Shown here piece after piece: positions 8,416 to 17,411 of a stretch of DNA of 64,000 nucleotides; the stretch's first letter is position 1, and each line of letters starts with the position of its first letter. The DNA is taken from the NCBI RefSeq assembly GCF_017352135.1, contig NZ_CP071454.1:2505001-2569000 (forward strand). Direction: 5' to 3'. The position numbers and the translations under genes were made by a program. The DNA comes from Rhizobium lentis (GTDB taxonomy: Bacteria > Pseudomonadota > Alphaproteobacteria > Rhizobiales > Rhizobiaceae). Under the pieces are notes generated by a model. That model had not been told where the DNA came from. It saw only the letters and a list, made by a program, of their open reading frames with translations, and did not search any database.

Positions 8416-9324
8416 ATGACGAGCATCAACACCAATAACGCTGCAATGGCAGCCCTCCAGACTCTGCGCGGCATCAACCAGGGTCTTCAGGAAACCCAGG
8501 CTCACGTTTCCTCCGGCTATCGCGTCGGCAAGGCTTCCGACAACGCTGCTTACTGGTCGATCGCAACGACCATGCGTTCGGACAACAAGGCTCTCTCGGC
8601 TGTCTCCGACGCCCTCGGCCTCGGCGCCGCCAAGGTCGACACCGCATATGCCGCCATGGACAGCGCCATCGACGTCGTCGGCAACATCAAGGCCAAGCTC
8701 GTTGCCGCAACCGAAAACGGCGTTGACAAGGCCAAGGTTCAGGAAGAAATCAGCCAGCTGCAGGCACAGCTGCTGAGCATCGCACAGTCGGCTTCCTTCT
8801 CCGGTGAGAACTGGGTTGCTGGCGCTAACGGCACGAAGAGCGTTGTTTCCACTTTCGTCCGCGACGGCTCCAACGCCGTTTCTGTCAAGATGACCGACTA
8901 CGTTCTTTCGAACTCCTCCATGGGCAACGTCCTGTTCGGCATGAGCGCCGGCGCGGTTGAAACCTCCACGGGTATCCTCGGTACCTCGACGGGTGCGACC
9001 GGCTCGATCTACTCGATGAGCATCACCAACTTCACGCTCGGCCAGATCCAGTCGGCCCTGACCAACGTTGAATCGGCTCTGAAGGCCATGACCAGTGCCG
9101 GCGCTGCTCTCGGTTCGATCTCCACCCGCATCGGCCTGCAGGAAGACTTCGTCAACGCTCTCAGCGACTCGATCGACTCCGGTGTCGGCCGCCTCGTTGA
9201 CGCCAACATGGAAGAAGAGTCCTCCAAGCTCAGCGCTCTGCAGACACAGCAGCAGCTGGCGATCCAGTCGCTGTCGATCGCAAACTCCTCTTCGCAGAAC
9301 ATCCTGTCGCTGTTCCGCGGCTAA
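8416..9324 (+). CDS. flaB: Flagellin FlaB
   Basis: 302-residue flagellin, close paralogue of FlaA and FlaC across its whole length. It has the same N-terminal core (GLQETQAHVSSGYRVGK, SDNAAYWSIATTMRSD) and C-terminal QQQLAIQSLSIANSSSQNIL helix. Start chosen by homology and by the ACAAGGGGCAAAC ribosome-binding region shared with flaC. It has its own upstream block and a double hairpin downstream, so it is an independent transcription unit within the tandem array. Confidence 0.96.
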   Translation: MTSINTNNAAMAALQTLRGINQGLQETQAHVSSGYRVGKASDNAAYWSIATTMRSDNKALSAVSDALGLGAAKVDTAYAAMDSAIDVVGNIKAKLVAATENGVDKAKVQEEISQLQAQLLSIAQSASFSGENWVAGANGTKSVVSTFVRDGSNAVSVKMTDYVLSNSSMGNVLFGMSAGAVETSTGILGTSTGATGSIYSMSITNFTLGQIQSALTNVESALKAMTSAGAALGSISTRIGLQEDFVNALSDSIDSGVGRLVDANMEEESSKLSALQTQQQLAIQSLSIANSSSQNILSLFRG

Positions 9325-9343
9325 TAGCCCCGCGCAAACAACG

Positions 9344-9410
9344 GCCCGCCGGTCTCCGGCGGGCATTTGGAATCGAGCCGCGCTTCGATGGAGCGCGGCT
9401 TTTTTATTTT
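9344..9410 (+). terminator. Double hairpin terminator after flaB
   Basis: Two successive hairpins: GCCCGCCGG (9344-9352) with 9356-9364, then AGCCGCGCT (9376-9384) with 9392-9400. The second runs directly into a long T-rich tract, the classic intrinsic terminator form. Confidence 0.93.
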
Positions 9411-9423
9411 CATTAACGATTGA

Positions 9424-9541
9424 TTAACCATAATGCTGTCTTCTCAGCTCAACGAGACGGCGGGTTAACCGATATTAAAAACCGGTTAACAGGCATGAAG
9501 CTGATCCCCGTTCCCGGTAACATTCCGGAATGTCCCTTTTT
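9424..9541 (+). promoter_or_regulatory. flaC upstream region: shared box, inverted repeat and leader element
   Basis: Paralogous to the flaB upstream block: TTAACCATAATGCTGTCTTC, then GTTAACC (9464-9470) and GGTTAAC (9484-9490) as an inverted pair, GGCATGAAGCTGATC at about 9492, and ACATTCCGGAATGT (a perfect palindrome) leading into CCCTTTTT. Distance from ATGTCC to the start is 41 bases, the same as in flaB. Confidence 0.55.
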
Positions 9542-9570
9542 CCCAGATGCCGACAAGGGGCAAGCATTTC

Positions 9571-10482
9571 ATGACCAGCATTTTGACCAATGTCGCGGCG
9601 ATGGCCGCCCTTCAGACACTCCGCGGAATCAACAACAGCCTCGAGGACACGCAAAACCGTGTATCGTCGGGTTACCGCGTGGAAAAGGCGGCCGATAACG
9701 CAGCTTATTGGTCAATCGCAACGACCATGCGTTCGGACAACAAGGCACTTTCGGCCGTTTCCGACGCTCTCGGTCTCGGCGCCGCCAAGGTCGACACCGC
9801 CTACTCCGCCATGGACAGCGCCATCGACGTCATCACTGAGATCAAGGCGAAGATCGTCGCCGCGACGGAAAAGGGCGTCGACAAGACCAAGGTCCAGGAA
9901 GAAATCGGTCAGCTGCAGCAGCAGCTTCTGAGCATCGCCCAGTCGGCTTCCTTCTCCGGTGAGAACTGGGTTGCCGGCGCTGATGGCACCAAGAGCGTTG
10001 TGTCGACCTTCGTTCGCGATGGCAACGGCAATGTCTCGGTCAAGACGACGGACTACGTCTTGAACACAAGCTCCACAGGCAATGTTCTCTTCGGCATGAC
10101 ATCGACCGGTACGATCGAGACGAGTTCCGGCATTATCGGCACATCATCCGGAACGATCGGCTCGATCTACTCGATGAACATCAGCACCTTCGGTTCGGTG
10201 GAAATTTCGATGGCCCTGACGTCGATCGAGGCCGGCCTGGAAGCCATGACCAAGGCGGCATCGCAGCTTGGTTCGATTTCCACTCGCATCGAATTGCAGG
10301 AAAACTTCGTTGGAGCGTTGAGCGATTCGATCGACTCCGGCGTCGGCCGCCTCGTCGACGCCGACATGGAAGAGGAATCGAGCAAGCTGACGGCGCTGCA
10401 GACCCAGCAGCAGCTGGCCATCCAGTCGCTGTCGATCGCCAATTCCAGCGCGCAGAACATCCTCACGCTGTTCCGCAGCTAA
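9571..10482 (+). CDS. flaC: Flagellin FlaC
   Basis: 303-residue flagellin, third in the array. Same conserved N- and C-terminal assembly helices; the central region diverges more (for example ISTFGSVEISMALTSIEAGL near residue 210). I chose the ATG at 9571, not the in-frame one 24 bases upstream, because of alignment with FlaA/FlaB and the preceding ACAAGGGGCAAGC. A terminator follows. It shares a 56-base identical block with flaA (9715-9770), a sign of gene conversion. Confidence 0.95.
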   Translation: MTSILTNVAAMAALQTLRGINNSLEDTQNRVSSGYRVEKAADNAAYWSIATTMRSDNKALSAVSDALGLGAAKVDTAYSAMDSAIDVITEIKAKIVAATEKGVDKTKVQEEIGQLQQQLLSIAQSASFSGENWVAGADGTKSVVSTFVRDGNGNVSVKTTDYVLNTSSTGNVLFGMTSTGTIETSSGIIGTSSGTIGSIYSMNISTFGSVEISMALTSIEAGLEAMTKAASQLGSISTRIELQENFVGALSDSIDSGVGRLVDADMEEESSKLTALQTQQQLAIQSLSIANSSAQNILTLFRS

Positions 10483-10546
10483 ATCAGTCGCTGAAGCTGG
10501 ACCGAATCTTGCGCCGCCGTTCGGCCGCAAGCGGGAAACCTTCCGG

Positions 10547-10580
10547 ACCGCGCCCGAAACGGCGCGGTTCTTTCTTTTAT
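10547..10580 (+). terminator. Terminator after flaC
   Basis: ACCGCGCC (10547-10554) pairs with GGCGCGGT (10561-10568) around CGAAAC and is followed by TCTTTCTTTTA. Placed 65 bases after the flaC stop. Confidence 0.85.
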
Positions 10581-10781
10581 ATCAATAGTTTGCTCAGCCT
10601 GATAAGCCGCTGGGAAGCACGCGCGGCGCCGCTCTTGCCGAACAAGTTGATATCGAGTTAACTTTGCCGTGAGTTGATTTGCTTTTGCGACAGCCGGTGG
10701 AAATTCGCCGGAGGCATGACGCCATTTCAGTCGCCGCCGGCAATCCGGCCTGCCCTTTCATCTTATTCCGAGACCCTGTCG

Positions 10782-11744
10782 ATGACCGTTAAGATTACCA
10801 GCGCGGCCGCGGTGAATGCACTTGCGGTGCTACGCAGCATCAACAAAGAAGCCAGTCAGACCCAGCAGCAAGTTTCTTCGGGATATCGGATCGAGACGGC
10901 CGCCGACGATGCCTCCTATTGGTCGGTCGCCACCGTCATGCGCTCGGACAGCACCAATCTCGGTACGGTTGGCGATGCGCTCGGTCTCGGCGCGGCCAAG
11001 GTGGATGCGACCTACACGGCGATGAATTCGGCGATCGATCTCGTCACCCAGATTCGCGCCAAGCTGGTTGCGGCAAGAGAGCCCGGCACCGACAAGGACA
11101 AGATCAATGCCGAAGTCAGCGAATACAAAGAGCAGCTGAAGACCGTCGTCGAATCGACGTCGTTTGCAGGCGAAAACTGGTTGCTGAACAGCGACAAGGC
11201 CGCGCCGCCGACGTGGTCGGTCATCTCGGGCTTCGTGCGCTCCTCGACCGGCGAATACCAGGCTCAGACCATCGACTTCCCTTCGTCGCAGACCATCCTC
11301 ATCGACAAGAACAATGCGAGCGGCGGCCTGTTCACCAAGGCGATCGATGCCCAGGCGATCAACAACAGCGGCGCGGGACCGCGCAACTATTACCTGCTGA
11401 ACGCCGGTTCGACCACGCCGGCGACGGGCACTGAAGTCGCGATCGGCAAGACCACCACCGACGCGCAGCTCGTCGACATGCTTGACGTGACCGACTCGCT
11501 GCTCTCCTCGCTGACGACAACGGCCGCCTCCATCGGCGTGATGAAGGGGCGTATCGACGATCAGATCGATTACGCCGCCAATCTGTCGGATTCGATCGAC
11601 AAGAGCGTCGGCGCGCTCGTCGATACCGATATGGACGAGGCTTCGATCCGGCAGAAGGCGATCGAAACCCAGAAGCAGATGGCCGTCGAAGCGATCTCGA
11701 TTCTCAACACGGCCGCGAGCAAGATCCTCATTCTGCTGGAATAG
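10782..11744 (+). CDS. flaD: Flagellin FlaD, divergent member
   Basis: 320-residue flagellin, the most divergent of the four. Conserved N-terminal core (EASQTQQQVSSGYRIETAAD, then DASYWSVATVMRSD) and C-terminal helix are present, but the C-terminus ends ILILLE, not NILSLFR, and the central domain is longer with unrelated sequence. Start by homology (MTVKITSAAAVNAL); the ribosome-binding site is weak. A degraded copy of the flagellin leader (GGCATGAC... CCGG... CCCTTTC) precedes it. Probably a minor filament subunit, by analogy with other rhizobia. Confidence 0.92.
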   Translation: MTVKITSAAAVNALAVLRSINKEASQTQQQVSSGYRIETAADDASYWSVATVMRSDSTNLGTVGDALGLGAAKVDATYTAMNSAIDLVTQIRAKLVAAREPGTDKDKINAEVSEYKEQLKTVVESTSFAGENWLLNSDKAAPPTWSVISGFVRSSTGEYQAQTIDFPSSQTILIDKNNASGGLFTKAIDAQAINNSGAGPRNYYLLNAGSTTPATGTEVAIGKTTTDAQLVDMLDVTDSLLSSLTTTAASIGVMKGRIDDQIDYAANLSDSIDKSVGALVDTDMDEASIRQKAIETQKQMAVEAISILNTAASKILILLE

Positions 11745-11808
11745 AGCTGGGCGCGATCATCGTGGCGGCGGCGCCATTCATCTTCGCGCAAGTTTGACTT
11801 CCTAGTTT

Positions 11809-11841
11809 CCGGCATGACGGCATCGTCCGAAATCATGCCGG
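11809..11841. promoter_or_regulatory. Inverted repeat upstream of the motB operon
   Basis: CCGGCATGA (11809-11817) and its perfect complement at 11833-11841, loop 15 bases, no T-run. The left arm resembles the GGCATGA box in the flagellin leaders. It could be an operator for the FliH-like/motB/motC operon or a weak terminator after flaD. Confidence 0.4.
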
Positions 11842-11941
11842 CGCAAGGCCAAGCCCTTGTTCGCTGCGAGGACATGTCGCGCGCAAGGCAATTTGAACGG
11901 GGCGGGCATGCCGCCTAGCTCCCGGATGCTGGATGGATTCT

Positions 11942-12571
11942 ATGAGCGTTTCGCTTTCTCGGTACTTGAAGGATTTCGGCGAACCGAAACCGTCGGCACC
12001 GATCATCGACATCGACGATTTCGCCGGAGATGCTTTTCCGGAGACGCCGAGCGAACCGCCGATCGACGTCGAGGCGGAGCGTCGCGACGCCTATGCGCAA
12101 GGCCATGCCGCGGCGACCGCCGAACTGACCGAGAAATACGAAAGCGAGGCCCGCGCCCTGGCGGAGGTCCACGCGCGCGAGATCGAAGAACTGAAGCTGC
12201 GCTATGAAGTCGAGGCGGCGGCGGTCATTGCATCCCGCGTTCGCGATATCGCCGAAGAGGTTGCTCTGCTGGTCAGCGCCGGCGCGGCCACGGCGATTGC
12301 GCCCGTCATGACGGAAGCGCTTGCGGCCAAGGCTGCCGAAAGCCTTGCCGCATTGTTGCGTGACGCAATTCTGGAAGGCGCGGCCGGACCGATCGTCGTC
12401 AGGGGACCGACCAGGCTCTTCGACCTATTGAAGGCCGAGCTCGGCGAACATGCCGCGGCGGTTCGCCACCATGAGGCAGATGATATCGATCTCGCCGTCG
12501 AAATCGGTGAGTCCGTCATCGTTACCCGTATGTCCGCCTGGGCGGCCAGCTTGAAGAAAGTTCTCGAATGA
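11942..12571 (+). CDS. FliH-like protein, probable export ATPase regulator
   Basis: About 209 residues (an ATG three codons earlier, at 11933, is equally possible). Predicted soluble; an acidic Pro-rich N-terminus is followed by a long Ala/Glu-rich helix (about 45-110, [18 protein letters not shown] onward) and a C-terminal domain ending [20 protein letters not shown]. This layout, with a glycine-rich-type helix and small C-domain, is that of FliH/YscL proteins, which control the FliI ATPase. No fliH is otherwise seen in the window. Assignment is by architecture and context, not a decisive motif. It overlaps motB by four bases. Confidence 0.6.
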   Translation: MSVSLSRYLKDFGEPKPSAPIIDIDDFAGDAFPETPSEPPIDVEAERRDAYAQGHAAATAELTEKYESEARALAEVHAREIEELKLRYEVEAAAVIASRVRDIAEEVALLVSAGAATAIAPVMTEALAAKAAESLAALLRDAILEGAAGPIVVRGPTRLFDLLKAELGEHAAAVRHHEADDIDLAVEIGESVIVTRMSAWAASLKKVLE

Positions 12572-13887
12572 GCGAAGGCGAAAACCATCACCACGGCAGG
12601 AACGAGATCATCATCGTCAAGCGGCATGGCGGCGGTGATCACGACGGTGCCCACGGCGGTGCGTGGAAAATTGCCTATGCCGACTTCATGACGGCGATGA
12701 TGGCATTCTTCCTGGTCATGTGGCTGGTCAACGCCGCCAACGAGGAGACCAAGGCTGCGGTAGCGACCTATTTCAATCCGATCAAGCTTGCCGACGAAAA
12801 GCCGACCGAGAAAGGCCTGAAGAAGCCTGTCGACCATGCCGAGGGCGAGGAGAAGAACGAAAAGTCGAAACAGAAGGAAGACAATCCGACAGAGGGCAAG
12901 TCCGCCGCGGACGGTGACGACCAGACATCGACTTCGGGCGACCACACCAACTATTCCGAGGCCGATTTCTTCGAGAATCCTTATTCGGTTCTAGCCGAGA
13001 TAGCGCAGGAAGTCGGCCAGCAGGCCAATGTCAGCGCCAAGGGCGATGGCGGCGCGGCCGACTCCGGCCCTGCCACTGGCGCCGATGGCGGGCAAGCCTA
13101 TCGCGATCCCTTCGATCCGGATTTCTGGACGAAGCAGGTCGAGGTGACGACGGCTGGAAAATCCCTGCCGCCCGGCAAGAGCGAGGAACAGCCGGCCGAG
13201 AGCAAGGCAACGGAGGTCGCCAAGGCCGAGAATATGAAGCCGGTGCCTTTGGCGACCGATCAGAAGCCCGCTAAGGACGCCCAGGAAATCAAGGGCGGCG
13301 CCGCCGAGGCCAACGACGGCAAGCCGGCGGATGGCAAGGCGCCTGCTAAAGGCAAGGCGGAGGCCGCCCAGAAGGACGCCGATCATCAGAAGGATGCCGA
13401 CAGGAGCGCTGACGAGACCGAGCAGCAGAAGAAGGAAGCAGAGCAGCTTCAGAAGCAGATCGCGCAACAGATCGGCGGCGTTGCGGGCAAGCTCGCCGAA
13501 GGCCTGACCGTAACGGCTTCCGAAGGCGGCCTGCTGGTCAGCATCTCCGACCAGAACGACGATTCAATGTTCAACATCGGTTCTGCCGTTCCGCGCCAGG
13601 AGATGGTGCTCGCCATGGAAAGGATCGGTACGATCCTCAGGGAGAGGGGTGGTGCAGTCGCCATCCGCGGCCACACGGACGGGCGCCAGTACAAGGGCAC
13701 GCAGAACGAGAACTGGCGGCTTTCGATGGACCGCGCCCAGAGCGCCTACTACATGCTCGTGCGCGGCGGACTGGACGAGACGCGCATCTCCCAGGTCTCC
13801 GGCTTCGCCGACCGCCGGCTGAAGTTGCCGGCCGATCCGTTCAACGCGGCCAACCGCCGGATCGAAATCCTGGTGCAGGCGGAATAA
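12568..13887 (+). CDS. motB: MotB, flagellar stator protein with long linker
   Basis: Stator subunit that anchors the proton channel to peptidoglycan. Of 439 residues, the single transmembrane helix is about 33-56, with the expected proton-accepting Asp39 in [13 protein letters not shown]. The C-terminal OmpA-like peptidoglycan-binding domain spans about 320-439 ([12 protein letters not shown]-x-[12 protein letters not shown]). Between them lies an unusually long Lys/Ala/Glu/Asp-rich linker of roughly 230 residues; enteric MotB is 308 residues in all. Rhizobial MotB is typically enlarged and interacts with MotC in the periplasm. motA lies outside this window. Confidence 0.95.
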   Translation: MSEGENHHHGRNEIIIVKRHGGGDHDGAHGGAWKIAYADFMTAMMAFFLVMWLVNAANEETKAAVATYFNPIKLADEKPTEKGLKKPVDHAEGEEKNEKSKQKEDNPTEGKSAADGDDQTSTSGDHTNYSEADFFENPYSVLAEIAQEVGQQANVSAKGDGGAADSGPATGADGGQAYRDPFDPDFWTKQVEVTTAGKSLPPGKSEEQPAESKATEVAKAENMKPVPLATDQKPAKDAQEIKGGAAEANDGKPADGKAPAKGKAEAAQKDADHQKDADRSADETEQQKKEAEQLQKQIAQQIGGVAGKLAEGLTVTASEGGLLVSISDQNDDSMFNIGSAVPRQEMVLAMERIGTILRERGGAVAIRGHTDGRQYKGTQNENWRLSMDRAQSAYYMLVRGGLDETRISQVSGFADRRLKLPADPFNAANRRIEILVQAE

Positions 13888-13897
13888 GGATAGTCGG

Positions 13898-15193
13898 ATG
13901 GCGCGTCGGCAGCATCGCTACATCGGATTTATGGCCCTCGGCCTGGCGATGCTTTCGCCGGCCGCAGGCAATGCGCAGGATCCGGACGATCTTGCACCCT
14001 ACAAGATGCTGCGGTCGCTGCAGTTCGTACAGGATTCGGTCGTCGCCGGCGATCATTCAGCCGGCGAGATGCAGCGCTTCATGCTGGGCACCATCGACGA
14101 GCGGCTGCGCACGGCCGATACCTCGATCTTCGATGACGACCGCAATGTCGATGCCGCGCTGATCTATGCGATGAGCGGCGGAAATCCGCAGACGCTCGAA
14201 TATCTGATCGCCCATGACGTCAACGGCTATTTCGACAACCGCGTCACCGACGTGCTGCGCAAATATCTGACCGGCAAGGGGCTCCTCGTCGCCAAGACGC
14301 TGGAGGAAACCGCCAGGGAATATCGCGACAAGAAGATCGGCCCCTACCTGGCGCTGATCGGCGGCAACGTGCTGATCGCCACGAAACCGACAGATGCGCT
14401 GGGTCTCTACGATCAGGCGCGTCTTGCCGCGCCCGGCACGATCGTCGAGGAGGCGGCCTTGCGCCGTTCCCTCGCCATCTGCGTCGACAAGGGAATAGTC
14501 GACAGAGGGCTCGCCTATTCGCAGCGTTATGTCAGACGCTTCCTCCATTCGCCCTATGCCAGCCAGTTCGCCGATCTTTTCGTCAAGCTCGTCGTCGCCC
14601 ATCATCACGACGTGAAACCGCAGGATGTCGTCGACATCCTGTCCTTCATGGATGCGCCGCGCCAGCGCGAGGTCTATCTGCGCATCGCCCGCGCCGCCGC
14701 GATCTCAGGCAAGCCCGAATTGGCGCGCATGGCGGTCGAACGCGTGCAGTCGCTTGGGGCCGGCACCGACAATCCCTTCGGCCCGCTCGCGGATTTTTAT
14801 GGTGGTATGGCCGGTCTTCCGACAGAGGATATCGACCGCGCAGCGAAGAATGTCAGCGGCATCGACGGCAATGCGCTCTCGCCGCGCGATCAGGCGCTGC
14901 AGGCGGCTGCGCGATTCGTTGCCGATCAGATCCTGCGTGCCCCGGATCCGGCAAGTTTGACGCAAGCATCCGGTCCTAACACTTCTCATCAAGAAATCAC
15001 TTCTGAAAAGGCTGCGGCGATAGCCATGCGACCGGGGACGCCAGGCGCGTCTCCCGAGCCTGTTCCGGGAGGTGTGGCATCGACTGGCCAAAGCCAGGAT
15101 ACCGACTCCTCATTCAACGCATTTGTGACGACCAGCCGATCGAAGCTCGACGAGATCGATGGTCTTCTGGCGCAGGAAGGCAACGAACAATGA
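13898..15193 (+). CDS. motC: MotC, periplasmic motor protein
   Basis: In S. meliloti MotC is a periplasmic protein that binds MotB and is needed for motor rotation. The 431-residue product has a signal peptide ending at about residue 27 (AAGNAQ) and a mainly helical, TPR-like body (about 40-340), then a low-complexity Ser/Thr/Pro-rich tail. It follows motB by 10 bases and overlaps fliK. The MotE chaperone that stabilises it in S. meliloti is encoded at the left end of the window. Confidence 0.9.
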   Translation: MARRQHRYIGFMALGLAMLSPAAGNAQDPDDLAPYKMLRSLQFVQDSVVAGDHSAGEMQRFMLGTIDERLRTADTSIFDDDRNVDAALIYAMSGGNPQTLEYLIAHDVNGYFDNRVTDVLRKYLTGKGLLVAKTLEETAREYRDKKIGPYLALIGGNVLIATKPTDALGLYDQARLAAPGTIVEEAALRRSLAICVDKGIVDRGLAYSQRYVRRFLHSPYASQFADLFVKLVVAHHHDVKPQDVVDILSFMDAPRQREVYLRIARAAAISGKPELARMAVERVQSLGAGTDNPFGPLADFYGGMAGLPTEDIDRAAKNVSGIDGNALSPRDQALQAAARFVADQILRAPDPASLTQASGPNTSHQEITSEKAAAIAMRPGTPGASPEPVPGGVASTGQSQDTDSSFNAFVTTSRSKLDEIDGLLAQEGNEQ

Positions 15194-16626
15194 TGGATTT
15201 GAGCGTCTCGGGCGGAGCCCCTGGTGCGGAGGCGGCTGCGGCCGCGAAATCCGCGAAAACGGCTGGAAAGGGTGATGCCGCCGGTCAGAAGGGCGACTTC
15301 TCCGATGTGCTTGCCAAGGCAAGCGGCAGCGCCGTCGGCGACGCGCCCGACGATGTGGAGCCGGATCAGAGCGACGCCGGGAAGGTGGCCCGGGCGATCC
15401 GCAGCAGCCGCAGCGGGGCCAAACCGTTGATCGATCTCAGCGACGCCGCGCTGAAGGCGCAGTCCGACGTGCCGCCGGAAACGATCGCGAATGTCGATAA
15501 GGCCGCCGCAAAGCCGGCAAGGGATCGACCCAAGTTGCCGGTCGATCTCGGCAAGCTCGATGCCAAGGACCAGCCCGCCGATGAGGCCGGGCGCGCCGCC
15601 AAGGGCGCCAAGCACGCCAAGACAGACCTCTCGAAAACAGAGGTGGATATCGATAGCGAGGACGATGACGGCGGCATTTCCGATGTGCTCGGCATGCTGA
15701 AGCAGGAACCCGCCGGCGGGGCGGGCACTTTGCCGGCCGCGGCCACCGCTCATCAATCCTCCGACAAGACCGGCGAGACCGGATCTGTCGATGAGAAGAC
15801 CGCTGGCATCGACGCGAAAACGCGCGGCCACGCGTCCGACGCCCTGGCGGCCGTCAGCGGCAATGTCGAAAGCGTCAAGCCTGATGACACCAGGGTTCCC
15901 GGTGCGGAGAATGCGGAAGCCGCCGATGGCAGGACGTTCCGGATCAGCCGCGCCGATGGCCGCGGCGTGTCGATGGATGTGCACGTCGGCGCGGACCAGG
16001 CCGGACCGAAGGACGGCATGAAGAAGACTGAGGTCGAAAACGTCTCGGTCCTCGAATCGCGCCGCTATATCGGCCTGGCGCAGAATACGAATTCTGCCGC
16101 CGTCACAGCCGCCCTCTCCGGCGACTCCGAATGGGCGCGCGCCATGCAGCCGAGCTCGGCGCTCTCCAACGCGGCGGAATGGACGAGCACCGGCAAGGTG
16201 GTCAATACGCTGAAGATCCAGATGAACCCGATCGATCTTGGCCTGGTGACGGCGACCATGCGCCTGTCCGGCGACGCCCTGAACGTCGACCTCAAGGTCG
16301 AAACCGGCACGGCCTATCGGCAGCTGAAGGAAGATCACGGCAAGATTCTCGAAGCGCTGCGCAGCCAGGGCTATGCGGTCGACAATGTCACCATCAGCAT
16401 GGCCCCGGTCGAACGTGCCGACGTCGGCACCCAGGCCGGCAGCCAGGGTCAGGCCTCCCAGCAGCAGTCGCTCCCCCAGCAGGGGAAGGGCGGCGAGGCG
16501 CGCGAGCGCCATAATCAGACGGCACAGCGGACGGATGGAGGCTTCAATGGCGCAGGCGAGACCGGTGTGGAAGACGTTTCTGCTGGCGGTGCTCGCAGCA
16601 GCGGCGCCGGCGGCGTTTACCTCTGA
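15190..16626 (+). CDS. fliK: FliK, hook-length control protein (formerly MotD)
   Basis: Hook-length ruler and export-specificity switch; in rhizobia first named motD. The 478-residue product is Ala/Lys/Asp-rich and poorly ordered to about residue 330. It then has the compact Flg_hook domain with LKIQMNPIDLGLVTATMRLS and 'D-L-K-V-E-T-G-T-A-Y-R-Q-L' (about 340-400), and a Gln/Gly-rich tail. It overlaps motC by four bases; the lytic transglycosylase start lies inside its 3' end. Confidence 0.9.
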   Translation: MMDLSVSGGAPGAEAAAAAKSAKTAGKGDAAGQKGDFSDVLAKASGSAVGDAPDDVEPDQSDAGKVARAIRSSRSGAKPLIDLSDAALKAQSDVPPETIANVDKAAAKPARDRPKLPVDLGKLDAKDQPADEAGRAAKGAKHAKTDLSKTEVDIDSEDDDGGISDVLGMLKQEPAGGAGTLPAAATAHQSSDKTGETGSVDEKTAGIDAKTRGHASDALAAVSGNVESVKPDDTRVPGAENAEAADGRTFRISRADGRGVSMDVHVGADQAGPKDGMKKTEVENVSVLESRRYIGLAQNTNSAAVTAALSGDSEWARAMQPSSALSNAAEWTSTGKVVNTLKIQMNPIDLGLVTATMRLSGDALNVDLKVETGTAYRQLKEDHGKILEALRSQGYAVDNVTISMAPVERADVGTQAGSQGQASQQQSLPQQGKGGEARERHNQTAQRTDGGFNGAGETGVEDVSAGGARSSGAGGVYL

Positions 16627-17131
16627 GGCATCTGCTTCCACCGGCGCCTGCGAACGCGAAATCCAGTCGGCTGCCGCCAAATACGGCATTCCGGAAGGTA
16701 TCCTTTATTCGGTCGGTCTGACGGAGACCGGCCGCAAGGGCTCACTCTATCCCTATGCCATGAATGTCGAAGGCAAGGCGATTTTTCCGCCCTCGGAGCA
16801 GGACGCGATGCGGCAGTTCGATGCCGCCCGCAGCAGCGGGGCGAAGCTCATCGACATCGGATGCATGCAGATCAACCACTATTATCACGGCGAGAATTTC
16901 GCCTCCGCCGAGGACATGTTCGATCCTCATCGCAACGTGGAGTATGCGGCGAAGTTTCTCCGCAACCTGCATGATCGTCATGAGACCTGGACAATGGCGG
17001 TAGCCAGATACCATGCGGGTCCGAATAACGACCCCGCGCAGAAGCGGTATGTCTGCCGCGTCATCGCCAATCTGGTGGCCACGGGCTACGGCAAGTGGAC
17101 TCCCAATGCGAGTAACTTCTGCCAAAATTGA
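16547..17131 (+). CDS. Lytic transglycosylase (SLT domain), probable flagellar
   Basis: Periplasmic peptidoglycan-cleaving enzyme of 194 residues. Signal peptide about 1-30 (ends SASA), then an SLT/lysozyme-like domain: catalytic Glu60 in YSVGLTETG, the 'DIGCMQINHYYH' block near residue 105, and the 'AVARYHAGPNN' block near 155. I chose this ATG because GGAGG stands five bases before it; the start lies within fliK in another frame. In several alphaproteobacteria a dedicated transglycosylase opens the wall for the rod, and the FlgJ of this window lacks a hydrolase domain, so this enzyme probably does that job. Confidence 0.88.
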   Translation: MAQARPVWKTFLLAVLAAAAPAAFTSEASASTGACEREIQSAAAKYGIPEGILYSVGLTETGRKGSLYPYAMNVEGKAIFPPSEQDAMRQFDAARSSGAKLIDIGCMQINHYYHGENFASAEDMFDPHRNVEYAAKFLRNLHDRHETWTMAVARYHAGPNNDPAQKRYVCRVIANLVATGYGKWTPNASNFCQN

Positions 17132-17411
17132 TTCAACCAAAAATAGAAGAGCTGTATTGTGACGGAATTGTGTCATAATGTGGCAGGAATCCGGCATCAA
17201 TACCCTGCGCAAGTCACATTTAATGCACCGTTAACTTTTCCACGAAATTTTTGTGTGCATAAGCGGATGCGGCCACTATATGTAGATCAAATCGCCACGC
17301 AGATCTTAATCAACTATTAATTTCTGCCATTAACTTTAACGAGTTGTCGCCGATTCGTGCGATTCGTACCCATAGATCATCGAAGTGCCACGCTGATTCG
17401 GAGGCGGACGA

